Assembly: GCA_028287235.1 (NCBI GenBank)
Contig: JAQBQB010000022.1
Location: forward strand, 62,001-126,000
DNA length: 64,000 bases
DNA from: Gemmatimonadota bacterium
GTDB taxonomy: Bacteria; Gemmatimonadota; Gemmatimonadetes; Gemmatimonadales; Gemmatimonadaceae
Direction: 5' to 3'
The notes under the pieces are model-generated. The model had not been told where the DNA came from. It saw only the letters and a list, made by a program, of their open reading frames with translations, and did no database searches. This document shows positions 7,848 through 16,483 of the stretch, piece by piece (the stretch's first letter is position 1; the number at the start of each line of letters is the position of its first letter). Made by a program: the position numbers and the translations under genes.

Positions 7848-9175
7848 ACGTCGACGCCGTGCTGGTGGCGCTGGGAGCGGCGATCCTGACGAATGTCTGG
7901 CGGATGCAGGACATTCTTCCGCAGCTTGGCGTCTTTCGGCCGGCGATTCTCTCGATCGTCGCGGCCGCGTTTTTTCTGCTCATCGACAGATCGCCGGAGC
8001 GCAGGGAGCGGCGGTTCTCGACGCCGGTGACGATTCCGCTGCTGGTGTATCTGGCGCTGACCGCGGCGTTGATTCCGGCGAGCCTCGATCCACAGCTCAG
8101 CGCGTCGTTCCTCGTGAAGGAGACGCTGGCCACCGGCGCGCTCGCGCTGATGATCGCCGCGGGGGTACGCAACGGTCGCGACCTGGAGTGGCTGGTGTTG
8201 GTGCACGTGTTGGGAGCGACGTTCTACTGCCTGTACGCGCTCCTTCGGGTGCCGCTTGGTCCGGAAGGGCACTGGATCAACATCATCTACTACGACAACA
8301 ACGACTTCGCGCTGGTGGCGGTGAGCACGATTCCGTTCGCGCTCTTTCTGCTGCAGAGCGGCCGCAAGCTCTGGTGGCGCGCGGCCGGACTGCTCGCGAC
8401 GGCGTTGTTATTTCTGTGCGTAGTACGCACGGGATCGCGCGGCGGTCTGCTCGGTCTCATCGCGCTGCTCGGCTATCTCGCGTTGCGGCACCGCACCGTG
8501 ACGGCGCGTGGGCGCATGGGCGTGGTCGTCGCGGCGGGGCTCGTCATCGCGCTGTTCGGCCGCAATCAGATCGCCGCCACGGTGACGACGCTGCGCAATC
8601 CGAAAGCCGACTACAATTGGGCGGGCAACGACTACAACGGGCGCATCGAGCTATGGAAGCGTGGGGTCGGCTACATGCGCGACCGTCCGTTGACCGGTGT
8701 CGGGCTGGCGGCGTTTCCCGTCGCGGAGGGGCAGCTCTCCGAGGTCGCGCGCGAGCGCATGGCGCACGGTCAGGACGTGAAGACGCTCGTTGCGCACAAC
8801 ATGTACATCCAGGTGGGTGCCGAGCTCGGATTGATCGCGCTCGCGGTCTTTCTCTTCGTGTTGTATCGCGTGTATCACACGGCGGTGTTGGTGACACGAG
8901 CGTACGAGCCACGCGACGACTTGAACCGCTCCGGACTCTTCTCGGCCCCGCCGGAAACGACGTTGCCGCGGCTACTGGCTGCGTCGGTGGTCGGCTTCTG
9001 TTTCAGCGCGGTGTTCATTGCCGCGGCGTACATGGCGTATCTCCCATTGCTCGTCGGCTTCGCGGGAGCGATCGCGCGTGTGGCGCCGGCATGGGTCACG
9101 GCGCCAAGGGGCCGACGGACGTACGCGGCGCCCGAGCTCGCTGACGTTGGCGTCGGCGCGGGTTCCGTGGCATGA
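7844..9175 (+). CDS. O-antigen ligase/polymerase-like membrane protein (Wzy_C type)
   Basis: 443-aa polytopic membrane protein with about ten or more hydrophobic helices. The Wzy_C-type core lies after residue 200: VRTGSRGGLLGLIALL, then a periplasmic loop with YNGRIELWKRGVGYMRDRPLTGVGLAAF and VAHNMYIQVGAELGL. It resembles the exosortase-A-associated putative O-glycosylation ligase/polymerase. It probably joins EPS repeat units in the periplasm. GTG start at 7844 overlaps the FemAB stop (GTGA); the much longer open frame upstream is only a shadow of FemAB. It overlaps the next gene by ATGA. Confidence 0.88.
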   Translation: MNVDAVLVALGAAILTNVWRMQDILPQLGVFRPAILSIVAAAFFLLIDRSPERRERRFSTPVTIPLLVYLALTAALIPASLDPQLSASFLVKETLATGALALMIAAGVRNGRDLEWLVLVHVLGATFYCLYALLRVPLGPEGHWINIIYYDNNDFALVAVSTIPFALFLLQSGRKLWWRAAGLLATALLFLCVVRTGSRGGLLGLIALLGYLALRHRTVTARGRMGVVVAAGLVIALFGRNQIAATVTTLRNPKADYNWAGNDYNGRIELWKRGVGYMRDRPLTGVGLAAFPVAEGQLSEVARERMAHGQDVKTLVAHNMYIQVGAELGLIALAVFLFVLYRVYHTAVLVTRAYEPRDDLNRSGLFSAPPETTLPRLLAASVVGFCFSAVFIAAAYMAYLPLLVGFAGAIARVAPAWVTAPRGRRTYAAPELADVGVGAGSVA

Positions 9176-10125
9176 CGAACGCGCCGACCACCGAGCGCAT
9201 GCGCAGCCGCATGAAGATGGCGGTCGAGCGCGTGTTGGTCTCGAGCGGGGCCGCGACGTTCGCGCGGTGGCGGCTGAACAACGGCGCCTTCGTCGTGGCG
9301 TATCACAACGTGATTCCGGATGGAGCCGCTGCCGCGTCCGACGTGTCGCTCCATGTGACGCGCGCACGATTTGCCGCGCAGCTCGACGCGTTGATGGAGA
9401 CGCACGAGATCGTTCGGCTCGACGAAGTGTTGCGCGCGCCGGCCCGCCAGCAATTGCGCCGGCGTCCCGTGGCGGCGATCACGTTCGACGATGCCTATCG
9501 CGGCGCGCTGACGGTGGGCATGCAGGAGGTTCGCGCGCGCAGACTCGAGGCCACGACGTTCGTGGTGCCCGCGTTTCTCGGCGGCGGCGCATTCTGGTGG
9601 GATGAGGTCGATTGGCCGGCGGACAGCGACGAAGGCGACCGTTTTCGTGCGCGCGCGTTGGACGAGTGCGGCGGGTGGGACGTGCAGGTACGCTCGCTGG
9701 CGGCAAAGATTGGCTACGGAACGATCGACGTACCGTCGTACGCGCGATGCATCACCGGTCCGGAGCTTCGCGAGATCGCGGCGGAGGGCAGCCTGTCCAT
9801 TGGCGCGCACACGTGGAGTCACGCCAACCTGGCCTTGCTCGACGACGTGACGCTGGCGAGTGAGCTCACACATCCACTCGAATGGCTGCGCGGACGGTTT
9901 CCGGGAGTGCAGCCTTGGTTGGCCTATCCGTACGGGCGGTGGTCTCCGCGCGTCGTTGCCGCCGCACGCGAGGCCGGGTACACGCTCGCCGTGCGTGTGG
10001 ACGGCGGGTGGCTGCGCGGGCGCGCCCACGCCGTCGACCCCTTCACCGTACCACGATACAACGTTCCAGCGGGGCTGACGCCCGACGGATTCCTGTTGAG
10101 AGCCTCCGGAATGTTTTGCCAATGA
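9172..10125 (+). CDS. Polysaccharide deacetylase (second in locus)
   Basis: 317-aa NodB-fold deacetylase, a different subtype from the one at 5889. Seen: VVAYHNVIPD near residue 43, AITFDDAYRG (catalytic TFDD motif) near residue 102, GAHTWSH (metal-binding His pair) near residue 208, and AYPYGRWSPRV near residue 253. No clear signal peptide; the N-terminus is charged. Likely edits N-acetyl groups on the EPS or its lipid intermediate. The 4-base ATGA overlaps on both sides place it firmly in the operon. Confidence 0.88.
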   Translation: MTNAPTTERMRSRMKMAVERVLVSSGAATFARWRLNNGAFVVAYHNVIPDGAAAASDVSLHVTRARFAAQLDALMETHEIVRLDEVLRAPARQQLRRRPVAAITFDDAYRGALTVGMQEVRARRLEATTFVVPAFLGGGAFWWDEVDWPADSDEGDRFRARALDECGGWDVQVRSLAAKIGYGTIDVPSYARCITGPELREIAAEGSLSIGAHTWSHANLALLDDVTLASELTHPLEWLRGRFPGVQPWLAYPYGRWSPRVVAAAREAGYTLAVRVDGGWLRGRAHAVDPFTVPRYNVPAGLTPDGFLLRASGMFCQ

Positions 10126-11246
10126 ATGCCACGGCGCGCAACGGATCACGGCGCATCGCGCTGTTTGCGGAAACGGGAGGCGCCGGCGGCGCCGAACGGA
10201 TGATGGTCCATCTCGGCGACGAGCTCCTGCGGCGCGGGCACGAGGTCATTCCCGTGCTGCCCACGGGTCGCGACCCGTGGATGGCGACGCAGTTCGTCGA
10301 CCGCGGTTGCCCGCCGGAGATGTTCACCGCGAAGGAAGGGTCGGCCGACCTGCACTGCCTGGCGCAGATGGTTCGCATCCTGTATCGCCGCAAAGTGGAT
10401 GTGGTTCACACGCACGAGTTCTTCACCTCCGTGTACGGCGGCGCCGCGGCGCGACTGCTGCGGACGCCGCACGTCATCACGATGCACGGAGGTCGGTACT
10501 ACTCATCGGGAGCGCACCGGCGCGCGGCGCTGCGATGGAGCGCGCGCGGAAGCCGGGCGGTGGTGGGCGTATCCGACGCCACGGCGACGGAGCTCGCCGA
10601 TCAGTTGGGGCTCGCGCGCGACCGCGTACAGGTGGTGCACAACGGCGTGCGGCCGGAGACCGGAGATCGCGCACCCGTGCGCAATGAACTCGGCGTGAAG
10701 GACGACGAGCTCCTGGTCGTAGCAGTGGGAAATCTGTATCCGGTAAAGGCGCACATCGTTCTGTTACGCGCCCTTGCCAACATGCGCGCCAATGGGGCGG
10801 CGCCGAACTGGCGCGTAGCAATCGCCGGCCGAGGCGGCGAGGAACCCGCGCTGCGCGCGTTCGTGTCCGAGCACCAGCTCGAAGATCACGTGCACATCCT
10901 CGGCTATCGAAGCGACATCGCGAACATTCTCGCGGCCAGCGACGTGTATGCGATGCCGTCGTTGTCGGAGGGACTTCCAATGGCGCTGATCGAAGCAATG
11001 TTCGCGCGACGCCCGGTCATCGCATCCAGGACGGGAGGTATTCCCGAGGTCGTCACGGATGGCGTCGACGGACTGCTCGTTCCGCCGGGTGACGACGCCG
11101 CACTCGCGGACGGCCTCTCGAGACTATTCGCCGACGCGGCACTGCGCGATCGGCTGGCGACCGCGGGGCGCGGGCGAGCCATGGATCGTTTCGGCGTGGA
11201 ACGCATGGTCGATGCGTACGAGCGGTTGTACGGCGTCGCTCACTAG
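10122..11246 (+). CDS. GT4-family glycosyltransferase
   Basis: 374-aa GT-B fold enzyme. The N-terminal domain begins ALFAETGGAGGAERMMVHL (glycine-rich acceptor loop) and contains VVHTHEFF. The C-terminal domain has VVAVGNLYPVKAH, ILGYRSDIANILAASDVYA and SEGLPMALIEAMFARRPV, the donor-binding E-x7-E region. Start ATG at 10122 overlaps the deacetylase stop by ATGA; the upstream open frame is a shadow. Likely adds a sugar to the growing repeat unit. Confidence 0.9.
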   Translation: MNATARNGSRRIALFAETGGAGGAERMMVHLGDELLRRGHEVIPVLPTGRDPWMATQFVDRGCPPEMFTAKEGSADLHCLAQMVRILYRRKVDVVHTHEFFTSVYGGAAARLLRTPHVITMHGGRYYSSGAHRRAALRWSARGSRAVVGVSDATATELADQLGLARDRVQVVHNGVRPETGDRAPVRNELGVKDDELLVVAVGNLYPVKAHIVLLRALANMRANGAAPNWRVAIAGRGGEEPALRAFVSEHQLEDHVHILGYRSDIANILAASDVYAMPSLSEGLPMALIEAMFARRPVIASRTGGIPEVVTDGVDGLLVPPGDDAALADGLSRLFADAALRDRLATAGRGRAMDRFGVERMVDAYERLYGVAH

Positions 11247-11269
11247 CTCACTCATACCGGACACACGAG

Positions 11270-12523
11270 ATGCGCGCAGGACCGGACGCACTGGCATCGA
11301 TCGACCGCTGGCTCGGAAAGCTCACGGGAGAGCGCCAGCTCGCGGTGGTCATGGGCGCGTCGGTCAACGGCCTGAGTTGGGTCCGCAGCCTTGGCCGGCA
11401 CGGCGTGCCGGTGCTGCTGATCGACGGTGAGCCGCTGATCGGCCGCTACTCGCGCTACGCCACGAGCGTGCAGATCGCGCGGGATGCCGGCGAAACGGAG
11501 GCGGTGCTCGAGTTCCTGAATGGGGTGAGGGAGCGACTGGACGCGCCGGCTCTTCTGTTCTCGACGTCGGACCACTATTGCTCGCTGATCACGGACAACA
11601 GCGAGCGGCTCGAAAGCGGCTTCCGCTTCCTGTTGCCCAAAGTCGGTACGATGCGCTCGATCGTCGACAAGAGCGTGCAATACAAGATCGCTCAAGACGC
11701 GGGAATCGATATTCCCCTGACATTCTTTCCGACGACCGTCGGCGACATCGACAAGTTCAGCGCGCAGCTCACGTATCCCGCGATCCTGAAGCCCTGTCAG
11801 CCCGATCAGCGGCCGGCCGAAATGCGGAACAAGTCCATCAAGGTCATGGTCGCGAATGCGCCTCAGGAGTTGCGCGAGGGCTTCGCGCGGGCGGCCGACA
11901 TCGGAATTCGCATGATGGTGCAGGAGATCGTTCCGGGCGACGACAGCGCGATCTACGGCTACTGGGGCTTTTGGGACGCCGAAGGGGTGGAGCGCGCATG
12001 GGTGACGCGGCGCAAGTTGCGTCAGTGCCCGCCGAAGTTCGGCGACGGATGCTGCCAGGTGACGATGGATACTCCTGAAGTACTCGAGCTGAGCCGGCGC
12101 CTGCTGCGTGCGTTCGAATACCAGGGCTTTTCCGGTGTGGAGTTCAAGCTCGATCCGCGCGACGGCAAGTACCGCTTGATGGAGATCAACCCGCGCACCG
12201 AGGCGGGAAATCAGTTGGCGATCAGCGCGGGCGTGGACTTCCCGTGGATCGGTTATCAGTATCTGTCGGCTCGCGCCGACGGCGCCGCGGTGGATTTCGG
12301 CGGACCGTTCAAACGCGGCATGCAGTACGTGAACGAAGAGGGTGATCTGAAGGCCTTTCTGGCGATGCGGCAGAGCGGCGAGATCACGGCGAGCGCCTGG
12401 CTTCGCTCCTTCGGCTCGTCTCGGTCGTATGCGCTTGGCGCGTGGGATGATCCCATGCCGCTGCTCGTCATGGCGGGGCGCATCGCGCGAGCAGCGGCGC
12501 GCCGCGGCGTGGGCAGAGCATAG
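11270..12523 (+). CDS. ATP-grasp family ligase
   Basis: 417-aa protein. A PreATP-like N-terminal fold (VVMGASVNGLSWVRSLGRHG, near residues 26-45) is followed by an ATP-grasp domain: YPAILKPCQPDQ near residue 165 (ATP-binding Lys), MMVQEIVPGDDSAIYGY near residue 218, and GFSGVEFKLDPRDGKYRLMEINPR near residue 285 with the Mg-binding Glu/Asn pair. It resembles carboxylate-amine ligases such as the D-aspartate-ligase-like group. In an EPS locus it could join an amino acid or similar amine to a sugar acid, but the substrate is not evident. It lies 23 bases after the GT4 gene and is convergent with the flippase. Confidence 0.82.
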   Translation: MRAGPDALASIDRWLGKLTGERQLAVVMGASVNGLSWVRSLGRHGVPVLLIDGEPLIGRYSRYATSVQIARDAGETEAVLEFLNGVRERLDAPALLFSTSDHYCSLITDNSERLESGFRFLLPKVGTMRSIVDKSVQYKIAQDAGIDIPLTFFPTTVGDIDKFSAQLTYPAILKPCQPDQRPAEMRNKSIKVMVANAPQELREGFARAADIGIRMMVQEIVPGDDSAIYGYWGFWDAEGVERAWVTRRKLRQCPPKFGDGCCQVTMDTPEVLELSRRLLRAFEYQGFSGVEFKLDPRDGKYRLMEINPRTEAGNQLAISAGVDFPWIGYQYLSARADGAAVDFGGPFKRGMQYVNEEGDLKAFLAMRQSGEITASAWLRSFGSSRSYALGAWDDPMPLLVMAGRIARAAARRGVGRA

Positions 12524-12539
12524 CGCGACGATCGCGCTA
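12521..12539. terminator. Hairpin covering both stop codons of a convergent pair
   Basis: Perfect 8-bp stem TAGCGCGA / TCGCGCTA with a 3-base loop. The left arm starts with the TAG stop of the ATP-grasp gene and the right arm ends with the stop (CTA on this strand) of the convergent flippase. There is no T-tract. Confidence 0.45.
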
Positions 12540-14054
12540 CACGGACACGACGCCCGCCTCCGGCTGCACGACGATGTCCGGTGAATCTTCGCCGCCATCG
12601 CCCGACCCGCGAACGAGTTGGATGAATCGCTGCATGCGCGACCAGTAGCGCAAGCGGATCACGGCGAGATAGGTGAGCGCACCCACAGCGACCTCGCAGG
12701 CGAAGCGTACGGCGAGAGGCAGGGTCTCTGGCATCGCGACGCGAGCCGCGACGACCATCACCGCCATGATCAGCGACGCCGCGATAGGAGGCCAAAGCGT
12801 GCGTGCGTACGTTCTCGCGTCGAGATCGATCAATCGGAACACCGCGCGATACGACGGATAGCTGGCGATCGGAAACCCGACGATCCACGCGGCGGCGACA
12901 CCGGACGTTCCCCAGTGCGATCCGAGGTAGAAGAGCGGTGCCAGCACGGCGAGCGAGAAGAGCGTGTATTTGAGATCGCTCTTCGCGTGTCCGGTCGCGA
13001 CGAGCATCGGCGAGATGACAGTTGCAATCGCGCGAAATCCGCCGTAGAAGGCGAGCAGGCGCAGCGGACCAATGGCGCCGGCGTATCTCGGTCCGATCGC
13101 AAGCAACACGAAGTGGTCGGCGGTGAGCGCCATGCCGGCGGCCAGGGGAAGTGCGACGAAGGCGAGTCCTTCACTCAAGCCGAGACAGTAGCGGCGTAGC
13201 CCCTCGCGGTCGTTCTGCACGCGCGAGAGTACGCTGGGAATGACGCGCGCGATGAGAGAGCTGATGCGATCGACCGGAATCGTGGCCAGCGTCCAGCCGA
13301 ACTCGTAGGCACCGAGGGCAGCTTTGCCGAGGACGCGGCCGACGATCGCGAAGTCGGCGTTCGAGTAGGCGTAGGTTCCGACGCGTGATAGGGCGACGTT
13401 CCACCCAAATGCCGCCTCGCCGGCGATGCGACGGAACTGCGTGGGCCAGGTGATGCGGTGCGGCGCCCACGCCAGCGCGAGCAGCGTGGTGACCGTCGAG
13501 CTGATCAATGCGGCGTAGGCGAGCGACCAGTAGCGATAGCCCATCATCGCGAAAGCGATCGTGGTGACGGTGAGCGAAATCGATTGCAGGCCGTCGATCC
13601 ACGCGAGCTTCTGGAACTCGAGCCGCCGCGCCATCAGCGCACGCGGCAGCATCTGCGGCGCGGTGATCAGGTAGGCGACGCTCAACAGCATGATGATGCG
13701 CGCCACTTCCGACTCCTTGTAGAACGCGGCGACGAGCGGAGCGAGCAACACCGAGACGAGGGAGAAGCCGAAGCCGTAGATCAACGACAGTCCGCCAAGT
13801 CGCGCGATTTTGTCGTCGGTGAGGTCGTGGCGCTGAACGATCGCCGCACTGACGCCGAGATCGTAGATGGGCGCGACGAATCCTGTGTAGACGAGCGCCA
13901 TGCCGTAGAGGCCGTAATCCCCGGGGCTCAGTAGGCGAACGATGAGCAGCGTGGAGGCCCAGCTTACGATCTGCGTCGCCCATTTCATTCCGGCGGTCCA
14001 AGCCACGCCATGGATCAATGAACGGTCGAGTGACGAGCGTTGCGACGTAGTCAC
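12537..14054 (-). CDS. Lipopolysaccharide/EPS flippase (Wzx-type, MOP superfamily)
   Basis: 505-aa polytopic membrane protein with about 12-14 helices. N-terminal GVAWTAGMKWATQIVSWAS, then LLSPGDYGLYGMALVYTGF and DLGVSAAIVQR are typical of MOP-superfamily polysaccharide transporters. It should flip the undecaprenyl-linked repeat unit across the inner membrane. The start chosen is the GTG at 14054, just before TTSQRSSLD; a longer open frame reaches 14261 but would overlap the start of the divergent GT4 gene and adds a non-conserved leader. It is on the opposite strand from the flanking EPS genes. Confidence 0.88.
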   Translation of the reverse strand: MTTSQRSSLDRSLIHGVAWTAGMKWATQIVSWASTLLIVRLLSPGDYGLYGMALVYTGFVAPIYDLGVSAAIVQRHDLTDDKIARLGGLSLIYGFGFSLVSVLLAPLVAAFYKESEVARIIMLLSVAYLITAPQMLPRALMARRLEFQKLAWIDGLQSISLTVTTIAFAMMGYRYWSLAYAALISSTVTTLLALAWAPHRITWPTQFRRIAGEAAFGWNVALSRVGTYAYSNADFAIVGRVLGKAALGAYEFGWTLATIPVDRISSLIARVIPSVLSRVQNDREGLRRYCLGLSEGLAFVALPLAAGMALTADHFVLLAIGPRYAGAIGPLRLLAFYGGFRAIATVISPMLVATGHAKSDLKYTLFSLAVLAPLFYLGSHWGTSGVAAAWIVGFPIASYPSYRAVFRLIDLDARTYARTLWPPIAASLIMAVMVVAARVAMPETLPLAVRFACEVAVGALTYLAVIRLRYWSRMQRFIQLVRGSGDGGEDSPDIVVQPEAGVVSV

Positions 14055-14126
14055 AGAGACGCATTGAGCAAGTGTGTGGCCAGCCGAAGCAGAGGGAGTG
14101 CTCGCTTCTTGCTCATTGGGTCGCCG

Positions 14127-15254
14127 ATGTCCACTGAATTTCGAATCGTGCACGCAATCACACCGGCCGAAGTGGGCGGCCTCGAGACGGCCGTTCGTCT
14201 GTTGGCATGCGGGCAACGCGAGCGCGGCCATTCGGTGCATGTGCTCGCGACCGTGGACCACGGCGGAGCGGAGTCAGCGGTTCTTGCGGCGTTGCGCGCG
14301 AGCGGAGTGCCGGTAACCACGATCGTCGCGCCCGGGCGCGCGTATCTGCACGAGTGGCGCGCGGTGGGCTCAGCGCTGGCGGCGCTTCAGCCGCATGTCT
14401 TACACACGCACGGCTACCGCGCCGATCTGCTCGCCGGAAGCGTCGCGCGCCGAGCAAATGTGCCGACGGTGACGACGCTGCACGGCTTTGTCGGTGGGGA
14501 TTGGAAGCTTCGGTTGTACGAGCAATTGCAGCGGCGCTCGCTTCGGCGGTTCGACGCGGTGGTGGCGGTGTCGACGCGTATGCGCGATGAGCTCAGCTAC
14601 CGCGTCGATGCGAAGCGATTCCACGTCATCCCAAACGCGTTCGCGCCGAGTGGAACGGCGCTGTCGAAGCAGGAGGCGCGGAGCAGGCTTGGAATCGCCG
14701 ACGGCGAGTTCCATCTCGGATGGATAGGCAGGCTGAGTCACGAGAAGGGGCCCGATGTGATGATTCGTGCGCTCGCGAGCAACGGTGCGCGTGACGCGCA
14801 CCTGTCGGTCATCGGCAACGGGGTCGAGCGGCAGCGCGTCGAACAGCTCGTGGCCGAGCTCGGGTTGGCGCAGCGCGTGACGTTCCACGGTGTTCGCCAG
14901 GACGCCGGAGCGCTGCTCGCCGCGTTCGACGGCGTCGTCCTGAGCTCGCGCAGCGAGGGTACTCCGATCGTGCTCCTCGAGGCAATCGCGGCGGGAGTTC
15001 CGGTGATCGCCACGTCGGTCGGTGGAATTCCTGAGGTGGTGCAGGCCCCGCATGCGCTCGTGGTTCCTCCCGAAAATCCCGCGGCGATTGCGGCGGCGAT
15101 TGCGGCGTTGGAATCGGATCCGGCGGCCGCGACGGAGCGGGCCAGCCGCGCGCTGGGGCGGCTGCGCGAGCGGTATGCGATAGGGCCGTGGGTGGCGGAA
15201 TACGATCGTGTGTACGACGGCGTCACGACGGGCGTAACCCGGATGGTCGCATGA
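14127..15254 (+). CDS. GT4-family glycosyltransferase
   Basis: 375-aa GT-B fold enzyme. Seen: HAITPAEVGGLETAVRLLACG (acceptor glycine loop), VLHTHGYRADLLAG near residue 91, LGWIGRLSHEKGPDVMI near residue 195, and SRSEGTPIVLLEAIAAGVPVIA near residue 273 (donor-binding). Start ATG at 14127 lies directly before the first beta strand. It overlaps the next gene by ATGA. Likely EPS repeat-unit assembly. Confidence 0.9.
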   Translation: MSTEFRIVHAITPAEVGGLETAVRLLACGQRERGHSVHVLATVDHGGAESAVLAALRASGVPVTTIVAPGRAYLHEWRAVGSALAALQPHVLHTHGYRADLLAGSVARRANVPTVTTLHGFVGGDWKLRLYEQLQRRSLRRFDAVVAVSTRMRDELSYRVDAKRFHVIPNAFAPSGTALSKQEARSRLGIADGEFHLGWIGRLSHEKGPDVMIRALASNGARDAHLSVIGNGVERQRVEQLVAELGLAQRVTFHGVRQDAGALLAAFDGVVLSSRSEGTPIVLLEAIAAGVPVIATSVGGIPEVVQAPHALVVPPENPAAIAAAIAALESDPAAATERASRALGRLRERYAIGPWVAEYDRVYDGVTTGVTRMVA

Positions 15255-16459
15255 ATCTCATCGCACTCATCGCGGTGTTTGCTCCGGGCGGAATGCTCGG
15301 CTACGCCTACGTCGGCTATCCGCTGTTGCTGCGACTCGCCTCGCGAAAGCGAGTCGATGGGAACGCCGTGGCGGATCCGCGAGCGTGGCCGCGCGTGACG
15401 ATCGTCATCTCGGCGTACAATGCCGAACGCACGATCGCGAGAACACTGGATCCGCTGCTTGCCATCGATTATCCGAAGGAGCTCGTGCAGATCCTCGTCG
15501 CTTCTGACGGCAGCACCGACCGCACCGATGCACTCGTACGCGAGTATGCGAATCGCGGAGTGGAGCTCGTTCGCGTCCCGCGCGGGGGAAAGACAGCCGC
15601 CGAGAACGCACTGGCGATGCATGTGCGTGGGGAGATCGTGGTGTGCACCGACGCATCCGTGATCGTGCATCCAAAGGCGGTCAAGCAACTCGTGCGGCGG
15701 ATCATGTCCGATCGGCGCCTCGGCGTGGTCTCCGGGCGAAGCATCGTGGTAGACCCGGAAACGTTGGCGACCGTCGAGCCCTCTGACGCTCGTGCGCGCG
15801 GCGGCGAAGGCGGCTACTCGGACTTCGAGCACGCGGTACGCTCGCTCGAGACGAAATTCGGCGCGATCGTCGGAGCGACCGGGGGGCTCTACGCGCAGCG
15901 CGCGGAGCTCTTTGCCATTCCATTGCCGCCGCACGTCACGCGCGATCTCGGGTGCACGCTCGTCGCGGTGGAGCACGGTTACGGATCGGCGCAGGAGAAC
16001 GACGCGACCTGCGTCGTCGGCTCGGCCAGCAGTCTGCGCGGAGAGTATAGGCGCAAGGTTCGCACGATGATCAACGGGCTCGACACGATGTGGTGCTTCC
16101 GCCGTCTGCTGCGGCCCAGTGTGTCCGGATGGTATGCGCCGCGCTTGTGGAGTCACAAGCTGGCGCGCGTGCTCGCCTACCTGCTCACGCCGCTCGCAGG
16201 CTTGGGTCTCGTGGTACTGGCGGCGAGCCACTGGATCGCGCGCATCGCGCTGGCCGGTGGACTGGCGGCGGCGTTGTTGGCGCTCGTGGCGGTCCTGCTC
16301 CCTCCCACGAAACGCGCGCCCTCGATCGTGAGCATGTGCGGCTACGCCGTCGCCGGCGCGATCGCGGCACTCGAGGCGTGGTGGTCGTTCTTCCGCGGGA
16401 AGCACGCGACGGTGTGGGAACCGACGAACCGCTCGCTGGAGCTCTCACCCGACGCGTGA
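15251..16459 (+). CDS. GT2-family glycosyltransferase with membrane helices
   Basis: 402-aa GT-A fold enzyme. One N-terminal helix (residues 2-22), then VTIVISAYNAERTIARTL (donor loop), ASDGSTDRT (DGS), VVCTDASVIV (DxD-like Asp), and a later EYRRKVRTMING (QxxRW-like position). Two to three C-terminal transmembrane helices follow from about residue 295. This layout is like processive or membrane-bound GT2 enzymes. Start ATG at 15251 overlaps the GT4 stop by ATGA. Confidence 0.88.
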   Translation: MNLIALIAVFAPGGMLGYAYVGYPLLLRLASRKRVDGNAVADPRAWPRVTIVISAYNAERTIARTLDPLLAIDYPKELVQILVASDGSTDRTDALVREYANRGVELVRVPRGGKTAAENALAMHVRGEIVVCTDASVIVHPKAVKQLVRRIMSDRRLGVVSGRSIVVDPETLATVEPSDARARGGEGGYSDFEHAVRSLETKFGAIVGATGGLYAQRAELFAIPLPPHVTRDLGCTLVAVEHGYGSAQENDATCVVGSASSLRGEYRRKVRTMINGLDTMWCFRRLLRPSVSGWYAPRLWSHKLARVLAYLLTPLAGLGLVVLAASHWIARIALAGGLAAALLALVAVLLPPTKRAPSIVSMCGYAVAGAIAALEAWWSFFRGKHATVWEPTNRSLELSPDA

Positions 16460-16483
16460 CGCGCCGGTCCGCTTGTTAGTGCG

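Noticed and set aside
14055-14261. N-terminal extension of the flippase to 14261
   Set aside because: It would overlap the divergent GT4 gene start and adds a leader without membrane or family features; the GTG at 14054 gives the normal flippase start.
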